Below are positions 1-9,313 of a DNA stretch of 64,000 nucleotides, piece after piece (within the stretch, counting starts at the first letter, position 1; every line of letters begins with the position of its first letter). The position numbers were made by a program, and so were the translations under genes. The stretch is from NCBI GenBank assembly GCA_050011535.1, contig JBEKIX010000005.1, positions 15,931 through 79,930 on the forward strand, in the 5' to 3' direction. Source of the DNA: JAFNAG01 sp050011535 (lineage in GTDB: Bacteria; Acidobacteriota; UBA6911). Below the pieces are notes generated by a model that ran no database searches, had not been told where the DNA came from, and was given only the letters and a program-made list of their open reading frames with translations.

Positions 1-2
1 AG

Positions 3-47
3 GAAGTGGACCGCGAAACCAGAGCAGCAATGAAGACACGACGCTAA
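3..47 (+). other. Possible 3' end of an upstream gene
   Basis: A short open frame enters from the left edge and stops at the TAA at 45-47, 18 bases before pepA. About 14 charged residues are visible, too few to identify. Another frame ends at TGA near 33, so the assignment is a guess from position and the same-strand neighbour. Confidence 0.25.
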
Positions 48-65
48 AAGAGACCGGAGACGCTC

Positions 66-1547
66 ATGAGAATCGAGTTCCAGCCCAATAACTTTTCCGA
101 CGTCGAATGTGACCTGCTGGCCCATCCTGTATTTGAAGACGAAGCCCGCGATGGAACCTCCCTCCGGGCGCTGGACAACGCCACGAAAGGCGTGGCGTGT
201 TCGGTGCTTTCCTCCGGTGAGTTCAAGCCGGAGCTGCACCATACATGTCTCATCCACCGTCCGGCACGGATCAAGGCGCAGCGCCTGCTTCTCGTGGGCG
301 CGGGAAAAGAGCGTGAATACACACTTGCCAGGCTGAGGGAAGTGGCGGGCACCGCCGTCCGCGCCGCCCGCACCGCGCATTGCGGGAGCGTCGCGCTCTG
401 GCTGCGCAGGACCATCACGGCGCCTGAAGCGATCCGCGTCGCGGCAGAAGGCGGGCTGCACGGCAATTACGAGTCTGAGATCTACAAGACCCGCGAAGTC
501 GAAACCCAGGAAGTGGAACGGCTCATCCTTCTCAGTGAGCGCAAGATGCGACGGGGCGAGGTGAATGAGGGAATTCGCAGGGGAACCATCATCGGCAACG
601 CCGTGAATTTTGCGCGCACGCTGGGAAACGAGCCCGCGAATATCCTGACCCCGGCCCGGCTCGCGGAGCGGGCGCTGGCGGAGGGTGCCAGGTCCGGTCT
701 CGAGGTCCAGGTCCTCGAGCGCGACGAGATGGAAAAACTCGGAATGAACGCCCTGCTCGCGGTAAGCCGCGGCAGCGAGCAGCTGCCCAAGCTGATCCTC
801 CTGCGCTTCCCGGGCATGAAACCTCAGAAGAAGACTCCTTGTTTTGCTCTCGTCGGCAAAGGCGTCACGTTCGACAGCGGCGGGATTTCCATCAAGCCTA
901 CGGAAAAAATGGAGGACATGAAGGCGGACATGTCCGGGGGCGCTGCCGTGATCGCCGCCATGAGCGCGCTCGCCGAACTCGGGTCGCAGCGCCCGGTTAT
1001 GGGGCTGATTCCAGCCGTGGAGAATCTGCCGAGCGGCAGCGCAACCAAGCCGGGAGACGTAGTGAAGTCCTTCCTCGGAAAGACCATCGAAATCATCAAC
1101 ACCGATGCCGAAGGCCGGCTGATCCTCGCCGATGCTCTAGCCTATGCGCGCACGCTCGGCGCCAACCGCCTGATCGACATCGCGACCCTGACCGGAGCTT
1201 GCGTGGTGGCGCTGGGCCACATCAACGCTGGCATGATGGGAACGGATCTGGAAACCCTGGAGCGCCTGAAATCGGGGAAAAGCATCACCGGCGAACGATT
1301 CTGGCCGCTGCCGCTCGACGACGAGTACCGGAAGGTGATCCGCAGCGAAATCGCGGACATCAAGAACATCGGCGATCGCTGGGGTGGCGCCATCACTGCG
1401 GCGAAGTTCCTGCAGGAGTTCGTCGAGGACACACCGTGGGTGCACCTGGACATCGCCGGTGTCGACCTCGATCACGACGGCCAACCCTTTGCGGCCAAGG
1501 GTGCTACCGGCTTCGGCGTCCGCTCCCTCATCCAGCTCTTTACGTGA
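66..1547 (+). CDS. pepA: Leucyl aminopeptidase (M17 family)
   Basis: Cytosolic two-metal aminopeptidase that removes N-terminal residues from peptides. The 493-residue length is normal for the family. An N-terminal macro-like domain (about 1-165) precedes the catalytic domain. That domain carries the metal/catalytic stretch VGKGVTFDSGG near residue 262 and the M17 signature NTDAEGRL near residue 345. The ATG follows a purine-rich stretch (agaccggaga). The stop codon lies inside the left arm of a perfect 24-bp inverted repeat. The next gene starts 114 bases downstream and is functionally unrelated. The family call is secure; the physiological substrate is not deducible. Confidence 0.96.
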   Translation: MRIEFQPNNFSDVECDLLAHPVFEDEARDGTSLRALDNATKGVACSVLSSGEFKPELHHTCLIHRPARIKAQRLLLVGAGKEREYTLARLREVAGTAVRAARTAHCGSVALWLRRTITAPEAIRVAAEGGLHGNYESEIYKTREVETQEVERLILLSERKMRRGEVNEGIRRGTIIGNAVNFARTLGNEPANILTPARLAERALAEGARSGLEVQVLERDEMEKLGMNALLAVSRGSEQLPKLILLRFPGMKPQKKTPCFALVGKGVTFDSGGISIKPTEKMEDMKADMSGGAAVIAAMSALAELGSQRPVMGLIPAVENLPSGSATKPGDVVKSFLGKTIEIINTDAEGRLILADALAYARTLGANRLIDIATLTGACVVALGHINAGMMGTDLETLERLKSGKSITGERFWPLPLDDEYRKVIRSEIADIKNIGDRWGGAITAAKFLQEFVEDTPWVHLDIAGVDLDHDGQPFAAKGATGFGVRSLIQLFT

Positions 1548-1615
1548 GGGGGTCGTACCTTCAAAATTCAATTTTCCCCACCAAATATTGGATTTTGAAG
1601 GTACGACCCCCTCAC
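1544..1615. repeat. Perfect 24-bp palindrome over the pepA stop codon
   Basis: Arms 1544-1567 and 1592-1615 are exact reverse complements separated by 24 bases. The left arm contains the pepA TGA. No T-tract follows, so a classical intrinsic terminator is unlikely, although the transcript would form a very stable hairpin. The core GGTCGTACCTT recurs in part (GGTCGTATCTT) near 7925. Confidence 0.9.
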
Positions 1616-1661
1616 AATTGGAATTATTTAAACCACTGGAGTCGTTTCGGCGTCTATATCT

Positions 1662-2990
1662 TTGAATACATCCGCGACATCCTATTTTGGATTGGAGCCG
1701 ACACACTTGCCCGGCACTCAGGGATGGGCTCGAAAAAGTGTAAAGGTTGCGCTTGTGCTGGTCGCTTTCATGGGCACAATTGCCGCCGCAATCCTCTGGA
1801 CATCACATCACGCTGCGATCAAGCTGTCACTGGCTCAGACTCAAAACGCCCCTGCCTCTTCCCAAAACTCATCGTCCTCGGACATCGTCGAAGTAAAAAG
1901 AGGCGAGATCACGAAGATCTTGCTTCTGAGCGGTGAGTTGAGGGCGGTGCACGCCCGCTCCGTATTTGCCCAGTCTCCGCAAGAGACCAAGATAACGTAT
2001 CTGGCGCCGGAAGGCAGTGTTGTCAAGCCGGGCGACCGGCTTATGGAGCTGGACGGCGGCACCATGATCCAGAAGATCAAGGATCTGGAGGAGAAGATCG
2101 TCGCCGCCGACAATGAGATCCTCAAGACCCAATCCGGCCATGAGGCCGCGTTGCGCGATATGGATGTGCAGCTCAGCCAGCTCTGGCTCACTCTCGAGCA
2201 GGCAAAGATCAAGGCCACGCCACCCGTTGACCTTGTCCCGCGCCGCGATTATCAGGAGAATCAGCTCGCGCTCGCCAAGGCGACGACGGAGTATGCAAAC
2301 CAGGTGACCAAGATCGAGCAGACGAAAAAACAACAGGCTGCCGAACTGGAGGCGAAACTGATCGACAGAAAAAGCCTGGATGGCCAGCTGGAACAAGCGC
2401 GCAGAAACCTCGACGACGTGACTGTCAAAGCTCCTTCCGAGGGAATGGTGATTTACAGCGACCACTGGGACGAAAGAAGGAAGATTCAGGTAGGCGATGT
2501 CGTTTGGAGCGGACTCACCGTGCTACAGCTGCCGGATTTGCGCGAGATGGAAGTCTTTGCTCAGGTCAACGAAGTGGATGGACCCAGAGTATCGCCGGGC
2601 CAAAAGGCCACGATACGGCTCGACAGCTATCCGGATGTGCAGATCTCCGGATCGGTGCGGGAAATCTCCCAGACTGCGATCAAGGCCGGCTGGATGGCGA
2701 AGGCGAACGTTTTTGGAGTGACCATCAGTCTCGACTCGACCATGACCGGGATCATGAAACCCGGAATGTCGGCCCAGGTCGCCATCGACATCGATCGGTC
2801 AGGGCCCCAGCTTCTCGTTCCACGTTCGGCCGCCAGATTCGACAAAGACGTCATTGAAGTCATCAGGATTGAGTCCGGCGGCGCGCGCAGACCGGTCGCC
2901 GTCACCGTCCTGATGTCGGATGCATTCCAGTTTGCTGTTGCTCAGAACGGCGCTCTCAAAGAAGGGGATCGAATTCTTTCCGGCCGCTAG
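1662..2990 (+). CDS. HlyD/MacA-type membrane fusion protein 1
   Basis: Periplasmic adaptor of an efflux or ABC export system. One membrane segment lies at about residues 28-46, followed by a split biotinyl-lipoyl domain (SGEL near 85; GSVVKPGDRLMELDGG near 120-140). A coiled-coil hairpin follows (about 140-265, with KAPSEGMVIYSD closing the lipoyl fold), then beta-barrel and membrane-proximal domains to 442. The start is uncertain: the membrane segment needs a start near the TTG at 1662 and no in-frame ATG precedes it. First of three consecutive adaptors leading into an FtsX-type permease. Cargo unknown. Confidence 0.85.
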   Translation: MNTSATSYFGLEPTHLPGTQGWARKSVKVALVLVAFMGTIAAAILWTSHHAAIKLSLAQTQNAPASSQNSSSSDIVEVKRGEITKILLLSGELRAVHARSVFAQSPQETKITYLAPEGSVVKPGDRLMELDGGTMIQKIKDLEEKIVAADNEILKTQSGHEAALRDMDVQLSQLWLTLEQAKIKATPPVDLVPRRDYQENQLALAKATTEYANQVTKIEQTKKQQAAELEAKLIDRKSLDGQLEQARRNLDDVTVKAPSEGMVIYSDHWDERRKIQVGDVVWSGLTVLQLPDLREMEVFAQVNEVDGPRVSPGQKATIRLDSYPDVQISGSVREISQTAIKAGWMAKANVFGVTISLDSTMTGIMKPGMSAQVAIDIDRSGPQLLVPRSAARFDKDVIEVIRIESGGARRPVAVTVLMSDAFQFAVAQNGALKEGDRILSGR

Positions 2991-3050
2991 CCGAAAGCTC
3001 TCGAACTTCGCTCGATGTGCGTTCGAGACCGCCGGAGTTGGAGAAACGAG

Positions 3051-4328
3051 ATGTCCTGGAGAAGCGGTTTCACCCGTGCACTGATTCTCCTTGTGATTGC
3101 GGGCGTTGTCGCGGGAACGGCCATCTTGCGACCATCGCTATTGCCTCATTCACTTGGCAGCCTGCTCTCGAGTGGTCACGACCATGTCGATGAATTGACC
3201 GTCTTGCCCAAATCACTGAGCTTCGGGGTCGATGCGACCGGCATCCTGCGGGCGACTTCCGTGCAGTACTTCGGCGCACCGCCGGAGTTCGGCAGTTACT
3301 GGGAGTTTCAGATTGTCAGCATGGCTGCCGAAGGGAAGACCGTCAAAAAGGGAGAATCTCTGATCTCTTTCGATGCACAAAAGGTCAGAGAGGATCTTCA
3401 GCGGTTTCAGAACGAGCTGGAGCAGGCGGCCAAGGAACTCGAGCGGACCCGGGATCAGATCGACCTGGAGAACCAGGAACTGAGTGCAAAACTGGCGGAC
3501 GTAGAGAACCGATATCAGAAGATGCGCTTGAAGCAGGAAGGGATAAGCCCCGACCTGCAGGCGTTCAGGGACATAGAATTGGACCGCCTGTCCGTGGAGC
3601 AGGCGCGCCGTGAAGTCGAGGCGCTGAAAGACCGCATCCGCTGGCATCAGAGCTCGAGCGACGCCACGGTCAAGATCATCGCGAGCAAGAAAGCCCGGGC
3701 GGAAAATCAAGTCGAGGAAATCAAGAGAGGCATGGAGGGTTTTGAGGTCAAATCCGATCGCGACGGGATCCTTGTCTACAAGTTGAAATGGAACAACAAC
3801 CGCTATCAGGTCGGAGAGACCTGCTATTCGGGGCAACCCTTGATGGAGATCCCTGACCTGAACACAATCCTGGTCGAGGCCAATGTTCCTGAGGTCGACA
3901 TCGGAAAAGTCAAGCCCGGGCAGCACGTGGAGGTCTCGATTGATGCCTTGCCGGGAAGTTCTTTCCCCGGCGCAGTGAAGAGTGTCGGCACACTGGTCCG
4001 CACCAAATCCTGGGACGTCCCGAACAAGGTTTTGGAAGTGCTTATTTCCCTCGAGCACGTGGACCCCGCAACCATGAGGCCGTCGATGACAATCCGCGCG
4101 CGGATTGAGACGGCGGCTTACAGCGACGTGCTGGCGATTCCGCTCAGCGCGGTGCGCACGGTCGCAGGAAAGGTGGTGGTTAGGGTGAGGGAGGGCACGC
4201 AATGGCGCGATCGCAGCGTTGAATTGGGCGAGTCCAACGGTACCGAGGTCATCGTCAGGCAAGGCCTGCAACCGGGTGATCGAATTGCAACCGACTACAT
4301 CAAAACCTCTACCGGGTCTGCAAAATGA
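3051..4328 (+). CDS. HlyD/MacA-type membrane fusion protein 2
   Basis: Second adaptor of the cluster, about 425 residues from the ATG at 3051, chosen because a GGAG stretch lies just upstream (3040-3043). An upstream in-frame ATG at 3015 lacks a comparable site. A membrane anchor lies near residues 8-26, then the first lipoyl half (GKTVKKGESLISFDAQ). A long charged coiled coil follows (about 115-235), then the second lipoyl half (FEVKSDRDGILVYKLKWN) and a beta-barrel domain. The sequence clearly differs from the adaptors on either side, so this is not a recent tandem duplication. It overlaps the next gene by four bases (ATGA), indicating translational coupling. Confidence 0.87.
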   Translation: MSWRSGFTRALILLVIAGVVAGTAILRPSLLPHSLGSLLSSGHDHVDELTVLPKSLSFGVDATGILRATSVQYFGAPPEFGSYWEFQIVSMAAEGKTVKKGESLISFDAQKVREDLQRFQNELEQAAKELERTRDQIDLENQELSAKLADVENRYQKMRLKQEGISPDLQAFRDIELDRLSVEQARREVEALKDRIRWHQSSSDATVKIIASKKARAENQVEEIKRGMEGFEVKSDRDGILVYKLKWNNNRYQVGETCYSGQPLMEIPDLNTILVEANVPEVDIGKVKPGQHVEVSIDALPGSSFPGAVKSVGTLVRTKSWDVPNKVLEVLISLEHVDPATMRPSMTIRARIETAAYSDVLAIPLSAVRTVAGKVVVRVREGTQWRDRSVELGESNGTEVIVRQGLQPGDRIATDYIKTSTGSAK

Positions 4329-5581
4329 AAAAGCCGTTGAAGACTCTGCGCACAACTGTCGCCACCATTGTCATCCTGGCAATTGCCTCCATGGGGGTCT
4401 GGGCGGCTTGGCGCGCGTGGCCCGCGCATTCTTCGGACCTGGTTCCGCTGACCATGAAGGTGGAAGCCGGAGATTGGACCATCAACATTACCGCCTCAGG
4501 GGAACTCCAGGCTGCCGAATCCGTCGCGGTGGCCGTGCCGAACGTGCCTGTCAACGGATTGCGTCTCGCCAGCGCCATACCCGACGGCCGGCGGGTGAAC
4601 AAAGGGGATGTGCTGGTCGAGTTCGATCCGGCCGAGCTTAATCTTCAGGCGCTGGACCACCAATCGAGCCTCGCGATGGCCAACCAGAAAATAACCCAGG
4701 GTGAGATCGGCAACGAAATAGAAAAGGCGGATTTGCAGAGAGACAGGAAACTGGCGGAACTCGAGCTTCAGAAGATCAACGAATTTCTCCCGCGGGACGT
4801 ACAGATCTACTCCCGGCGGGAAATCGTGGAAGGGGAACTCGACAAGAATTACAGCGAGCAGAAGATCGTCTTTGCCGATGCCCGGCTCGAACTCAAGGAT
4901 AAGGTCTACTCCCTCGATGAGGCGATTCTTCTGCTCGAACGGAAACAGGCGGAAAACAAGATCTCCCAGGTCGAGAAGGGCCTCGCTGCGGTCAAACTTC
5001 TCGCGCCCCGGGCCGGGATTGTGGTTTACAACAACCCGGGCTATTACGTGAGCGGGTCGATGCTTACACCCGGAAGGGTTCTCTGGAGCGGCCTGACTCT
5101 TCTGAACCTGGTCAATCCCGACCAGATGGAAGCCCGGTGCTACGTCCTCGAGAAAGATGCCGGAGAGTTGCGCGCCGGAGAGCAGGTGACGGTCACGCTC
5201 GACCCGTACCCCGGCGTCCCGTTTGGCGGCCGCATCAAGAACATCGACCGGCTGGCCCGCCCGCTGGATAGCGACTCACCGGTGAAGTACTTCCAGACGG
5301 TTATCGCGCTCGACAAGACCGATACGAAGCTGATGAAGCCCGGTGTCAAAGTCAAAGCCGCAATTTCCGCGCTGCTGCTGAAGTCGGCAATCGTGGTGCC
5401 GCGCAGCGCTATCGCAAAGAAAGATGCGGGCTATGTCATTTTCGTGCAGAAAACCGCGGATCGTTTCGAGGCAATTCCGGTCAAATTGGGGCGGGGAGAT
5501 CTCATCAAAGTTGAAATCGTGGAAGGCATCAAACCGGGGCAAATCATTGCGCTCAACCCTCCTGACATGAAGCAGGAGTGA
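4325..5581 (+). CDS. HlyD/MacA-type membrane fusion protein 3
   Basis: Third adaptor, 418 residues, starting in the ATGA overlap with its predecessor. A membrane anchor lies near 9-27 and a lipoyl half near 95-120 (GRRVNKGDVLVEFDPAEL). The coiled-coil region is about 125-220, the second lipoyl half (LLAPRAGIVVYNNPGYYV) near 222-240, and the barrel domain follows (TVTLDPYPGVPFGGRI). It ends 7 bases before the permease gene, which has its own GGAG site. Three different adaptors may form a mixed periplasmic ring or serve alternative complexes; the sequence cannot decide this. Confidence 0.88.
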   Translation: MKKPLKTLRTTVATIVILAIASMGVWAAWRAWPAHSSDLVPLTMKVEAGDWTINITASGELQAAESVAVAVPNVPVNGLRLASAIPDGRRVNKGDVLVEFDPAELNLQALDHQSSLAMANQKITQGEIGNEIEKADLQRDRKLAELELQKINEFLPRDVQIYSRREIVEGELDKNYSEQKIVFADARLELKDKVYSLDEAILLLERKQAENKISQVEKGLAAVKLLAPRAGIVVYNNPGYYVSGSMLTPGRVLWSGLTLLNLVNPDQMEARCYVLEKDAGELRAGEQVTVTLDPYPGVPFGGRIKNIDRLARPLDSDSPVKYFQTVIALDKTDTKLMKPGVKVKAAISALLLKSAIVVPRSAIAKKDAGYVIFVQKTADRFEAIPVKLGRGDLIKVEIVEGIKPGQIIALNPPDMKQE

Positions 5582-5588
5582 GGAGATC

Positions 5589-6827
5589 ATGATCCACACG
5601 GCCGACATGCGGCACGCGCTCGACAACTTGCGCATTCACAAGCTGCGCAGCTTCCTCACCATGCTCGGCATGATCTTCGGGGTCGGCGCTGTGATCGCCA
5701 TGCTGTCCATTGGGGCCGGCGCCGAGAGCGAGAGTCTGAATATCATCGATGCCATGGGCCTCAGAAACATCATCATCCGGGACCGCGAGATCAAGGACGA
5801 GAATTTGAAGAAGGTGCGCGAGGAATCTCTCGGCCTCTCCTTGAGGGACGTGGAATCAATTCTGGCGGTGACTCCCGACACCACTGGATATTCTGCCAGG
5901 AAGCGAATCAAGACCTATCAGATCTTTTCTTTCACGGGCCGGTGTGACGATGCGAACGTTGTCGGCGTCAGCCCATCGCATTTCCGTCTGGCGCGCTATG
6001 ACCTGGCGGAAGGGAGCTTGTTCACGGATGTCGATGCCAGAGGCTACGAGCAGTACTGCGTCATTGGTTCCGCCGTGCGAAGGAAGTTGTTCGGATATCT
6101 GCCGGCCATCGGACAGGCGATCAAGATCGACGACAAATGGTTCGTCGTGACCGGTGTGCTGGAAGATCGCAATCTTGCCAAGAGCGAGTTCGAAGGGATC
6201 AAGATTCAGGATTTCAGCAACGACATCTATATTCCCCTGGCGACGGCGCTCAAGAAGCTCGAGCTCAAGAGGCTGGAATCGGAACTGGATGAAGTTGTGG
6301 TCAGCATCAAGAACGTCGCCGCGCTCAAGGCGAGTGCGGCGCTGATCAGCCGAATACTGGAGACAACTCACGGGAAGGCGGACGACTATTCGATCATCGT
6401 GCCTTGGGAACTGTTGGAGCAGAACCGGAGCACCCAGCGGATTTTCAATATCGTCATGAGCTGCATCGCCGGCATCTCGCTGCTCGTGGGGGGCATCGGC
6501 ATCATGAACATCATGCTCGCGAATATCCTCGAAAGGACCCGTGAAATCGGCATACGCCGCGCCGTCGGCGCGCGCAAGCGCGACATTTCGGTGCAGTTTT
6601 TAATCGAGGCGCTCGTGATCGCCTTCGTGGGAGGCCTGATCGGCATCCTGTTCGGGTTCGGGGTATCCAAGGGCGTAGCTCTGTACGCAGGGTGGAGCAC
6701 CCTTGTGACCTGGACCTCAATTATTTCGTCTTTCGGTGTCTCCGCCGCCGTCGGCCTCGTGTTCGGCCTCTATCCCGCCATGCGTGCGGCCCGTCTTGAC
6801 CCTGTCGAAGCGTTGCGATATGAATGA
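5589..6827 (+). CDS. MacB/FtsX-type ABC transporter permease (no ATPase domain)
   Basis: Inner-membrane subunit of a mechanotransmission-type ABC transporter. The architecture is a first membrane helix (about 17-40), a large periplasmic domain (about 45-275), then three C-terminal helices (about 280-305, 330-352, 372-395). The conserved cytoplasmic stretch REIGIRRAVGARKRDI follows helix 2. At 412 residues it is the permease alone: full MacB carries an N-terminal ATPase of about 220 residues that is absent. No ATP-binding subunit is encoded anywhere in the cluster, so an ATPase must come from elsewhere if the complex is active. Confidence 0.9.
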   Translation: MIHTADMRHALDNLRIHKLRSFLTMLGMIFGVGAVIAMLSIGAGAESESLNIIDAMGLRNIIIRDREIKDENLKKVREESLGLSLRDVESILAVTPDTTGYSARKRIKTYQIFSFTGRCDDANVVGVSPSHFRLARYDLAEGSLFTDVDARGYEQYCVIGSAVRRKLFGYLPAIGQAIKIDDKWFVVTGVLEDRNLAKSEFEGIKIQDFSNDIYIPLATALKKLELKRLESELDEVVVSIKNVAALKASAALISRILETTHGKADDYSIIVPWELLEQNRSTQRIFNIVMSCIAGISLLVGGIGIMNIMLANILERTREIGIRRAVGARKRDISVQFLIEALVIAFVGGLIGILFGFGVSKGVALYAGWSTLVTWTSIISSFGVSAAVGLVFGLYPAMRAARLDPVEALRYE

Positions 6828-6956
6828 GTTGCTCTACCGACTCATCACGATCAATCAGATGTGCTTCAATAATGAATTCAAGGCTGTAGGTTCTCCGCAA
6901 TGCAGAAATGTTTTATAGGATCGGGGGGATAGGCTGCGCCTTCACTCGTCTTCCTT

Positions 6957-7103
6957 ATGAATGCGATTGACGTGACTTCCTATGACGCCGCCTATCACTC
7001 CGTGGCGCTCAAGCACAGGGGAACCTACGTGTCTGCCGACGACAAATATGTCCGCAAGGCCCTCTCCATCGGACATGTCATCGCGTTGAGAGATTGGAAA
7101 TGA
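6957..7103 (+). pseudogene. Remnant of a PIN-domain (VapC-type) toxin gene
   Basis: The 48-codon frame encodes only the C-terminal third of a PIN nuclease. It has the SYDAAYHSVAL helix and the acidic VSADDKYVRKAL segment, ending in GHVIALRDW as PIN proteins do. The N-terminal half with the first catalytic Asp is missing: reading upstream in frame reaches a stop after about nine codons. No antitoxin is visible in 6828-6956. The fragment touches the earliest possible start of the next gene. Confidence 0.72.
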
Positions 7104-7150
7104 GACTACTGCATCGAGGTAGACACGATACGTCAGTGACTGAGGCGGCG

Positions 7151-7906
7151 ATGCCGGTTGGCTCGCCGTACCGCTTGCTTGCCGAATATTACGATCGCCT
7201 GTTTGGATTCGGAATCCCGTGGTCTGAAGCCGCGCGCGCAAAGTTGTTGGGTCACATTCTGCCGCGGGTCCAGGCTGCGTGCGATCTGGCGTGCGGGACG
7301 GGAACGACAGCGGTTGCGCTGGCCCGCGACGGCATCAAGATGTATGCCGTCGATCTCTCGCCGACGATGTGCCGCCTCGCCCGGCAAAAAGCCGAGAAGG
7401 CAGGTGTGTCCCTGCGCGTCCTGCGCGCGGATATGCGAACCTTCAAACTTCCAGAGCCTGTGGATTTGGTTCTCTGCGAATTTGACGCGATCAACCACGT
7501 GCCGCGCACGGCCGACCTGGGCCTGGTGGCCGCCTCGGCGGCGCGCGCGCTCCGGGCAGGCGGATACTTTTATTTCGACGTGAACACACGCCTCGCCTTC
7601 AAGAAGCTCTGGCCAAGGGCATGGTGGATGGAGCAGCCGGACTTTGCGCTTGTGCTGCACGGCGGTTACGATCGGGCGCGCGACAAAGCCTGGACCCACG
7701 CGGAGTGGTTCTTCCGCGAGGGCTGTTATTGGCGGCGGCGGAAGGAGCGCGTCGAAGAAGTCTGCTGGAACGCTAGCGAGATCCGGAGGGTGCTGTTGAA
7801 AGCTGGGTTTGAGCGGATTCGCGCGTTTGACGGCACACCGTTTCTGCGACACTCCCCCGGAATGCGTCGCGGTTGTCGGACGTTTTACCTGGCCCGCAAA
7901 GGATAA
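7151..7906 (+). CDS. Class I SAM-dependent methyltransferase
   Basis: Soluble Rossmann-fold methyltransferase of about 251 residues from the ATG at 7151. In-frame TTG/ATG starts at 7094 and 7100 would run into the PIN remnant and add unconserved sequence. Motif I is CDLACGTGTTAVAL (about residues 40-54). An acidic strand-2 end (YAVDLSPTM) and the motif IV-like VLCEFDAINHV follow. The SPYRLLAEYYDRL N-terminus is typical of small orphan methyltransferases. Substrate unknown; the following sigma operon gives no clue. Confidence 0.85.
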   Translation: MPVGSPYRLLAEYYDRLFGFGIPWSEAARAKLLGHILPRVQAACDLACGTGTTAVALARDGIKMYAVDLSPTMCRLARQKAEKAGVSLRVLRADMRTFKLPEPVDLVLCEFDAINHVPRTADLGLVAASAARALRAGGYFYFDVNTRLAFKKLWPRAWWMEQPDFALVLHGGYDRARDKAWTHAEWFFREGCYWRRRKERVEEVCWNASEIRRVLLKAGFERIRAFDGTPFLRHSPGMRRGCRTFYLARKG

Positions 7907-7985
7907 AGCGAAATCGGGACAAGTGGGTCGTATCTTTCATTTTCCTTTCAACGTTTTCACAATCGCTTGAGTCTATAGTAGGTAG

Positions 7986-8648
7986 ATGGCAGTTCTTGAG
8001 CAGGATCCGCAGATGCTTCTTGGTGAAGCAGGCGCCCTACAGATTGCGGGAGAGAATCCGCTGACGATACGAGACGAATCCGACGCCTCGTCGGTCGCCA
8101 GGAATCTCGTCCTGCGCGCACAGGCGGGCAAACCCTATGCCTTCGAGCAGCTGATGGTTTGCTGCGAGAGGCAGGTGTTGTGCACGGCGACCCGGATTCT
8201 GCATCGATCCGAGGATGCCAAAGATGCGGCGCAGGAAGTTTTTCTTAAGCTTCATCGGTACCTGCCGCGGATCAAGCCCGAGGCCGTGCGGACCTGGCTC
8301 TACCGGGTTACAGTCACTGTCTGCAGTGACATGGCGAAAAAGAGCTCGCGAGTCCCGACGAGCAGTTTGGAGGACGAGCCGGCCAGAGAAGGGACGTCCG
8401 TTGCGGATGAGCAGAGAATCGAAGCGGGCATCAACCTGGAAGAACAGCGAGCTATTCTGCAGGATGCTTTGCGAGCACTTCCGTTCAAGGAGAGAGCCGC
8501 TCTGGTGTTGCGCGACATCGAAGGGCTGAGCACCGAGGAAGCGGCGCGAATCCTGGGTAGTTCCGCGGCGACTGTACGTTCCCAGATCTCGACCGCCCGC
8601 GTAAAGGTGAGGCATTACTGCGAGCGCGCCATGGAGAGAACAAGATGA
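7986..8648 (+). CDS. ECF-type RNA polymerase sigma factor
   Basis: Sigma-70 family protein of 220 residues. It has region 2 (about 55-120; RSEDAKDAAQEVFLKLHRYL) and region 4 (about 155-215; ALRALPFKERAALVLRDIEG followed by a helix-turn-helix ending in TVRSQISTARVKVR). Regions 1.1 and 3 are absent, as in ECF factors. The stop overlaps the start of the anti-sigma gene (ATGA), so the two are translationally coupled. The promoter may include TATAGT at about 7974-7979, just ahead of the start. Confidence 0.9.
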   Translation: MAVLEQDPQMLLGEAGALQIAGENPLTIRDESDASSVARNLVLRAQAGKPYAFEQLMVCCERQVLCTATRILHRSEDAKDAAQEVFLKLHRYLPRIKPEAVRTWLYRVTVTVCSDMAKKSSRVPTSSLEDEPAREGTSVADEQRIEAGINLEEQRAILQDALRALPFKERAALVLRDIEGLSTEEAARILGSSAATVRSQISTARVKVRHYCERAMERTR

Positions 8649-9313
8649 TGGGGCATGTTGAGGAAGAAAAGATCGCGTTGCTTGCAGGGGGCGATCTGAA
8701 GGCAAAAGAAGCGAATGATCTTGCCGGACACATTGCCACATGCCCGGCCTGCTCGGCCAGACTGAGAAGTTATCAAGAAGGGCGCATGGCCTTCGCGTCA
8801 CTCCGTGACGCAGGCATCGGTGAGAGCGATTTCAATCAAGTCCGCCGGTCTGTGCTTTGTCGGCTGAAGGAAAAAAGAGCGCCTCGCTTTTGGCTGGGAG
8901 CGCCGCTGCAATGGGGCGCTTTGGCCGCCGCAATCGTTATGGTCGTGGTAATGTTTGCGTGGTGGCGAATCAGGATGCCTGCCGTCCACATTTCGAATAC
9001 CTACGATTCTGGCAGCGCTATTACGTCCAAACACATTCCTGAGATTCCAAAGGCTATCGTCGGTGAGAACGTGAAACCACCGGCACAGGATATAAAGCAT
9101 CCCAGGCTTGCTGCAAACACGGCGACGCTATCGTCTACAAAGGTTCATGCGCCGCAATCCAGCGGGCAACCTGCATTCGCGCAGATTGATCCAAGCCTTG
9201 TTGCGCCGGCAGAGTCGAAGCCTGTCCTTGACCGCATCGCTATTAAGCTGGAAACACCAGATCCGAATGTAATCATCATCTGGCTTGCCAGCTCAGAGGA
9301 GAAGATAAAATGA
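8645..9313 (+). CDS. Anti-sigma factor with N-terminal zinc-binding motif
   Basis: The first 45 residues contain H-x3-C-x2-C (HIATCPAC), the signature of zinc-associated anti-sigma domains that hold an ECF factor inactive. A single membrane segment follows at about residues 92-108. The rest is a low-complexity periplasmic region without a recognised sensor fold. The overlap with the sigma gene upstream and with 9310 downstream makes a three-gene unit. The membrane topology suggests an envelope signal; its nature is not visible. Confidence 0.85.
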   Translation: MMGHVEEEKIALLAGGDLKAKEANDLAGHIATCPACSARLRSYQEGRMAFASLRDAGIGESDFNQVRRSVLCRLKEKRAPRFWLGAPLQWGALAAAIVMVVVMFAWWRIRMPAVHISNTYDSGSAITSKHIPEIPKAIVGENVKPPAQDIKHPRLAANTATLSSTKVHAPQSSGQPAFAQIDPSLVAPAESKPVLDRIAIKLETPDPNVIIIWLASSEEKIK

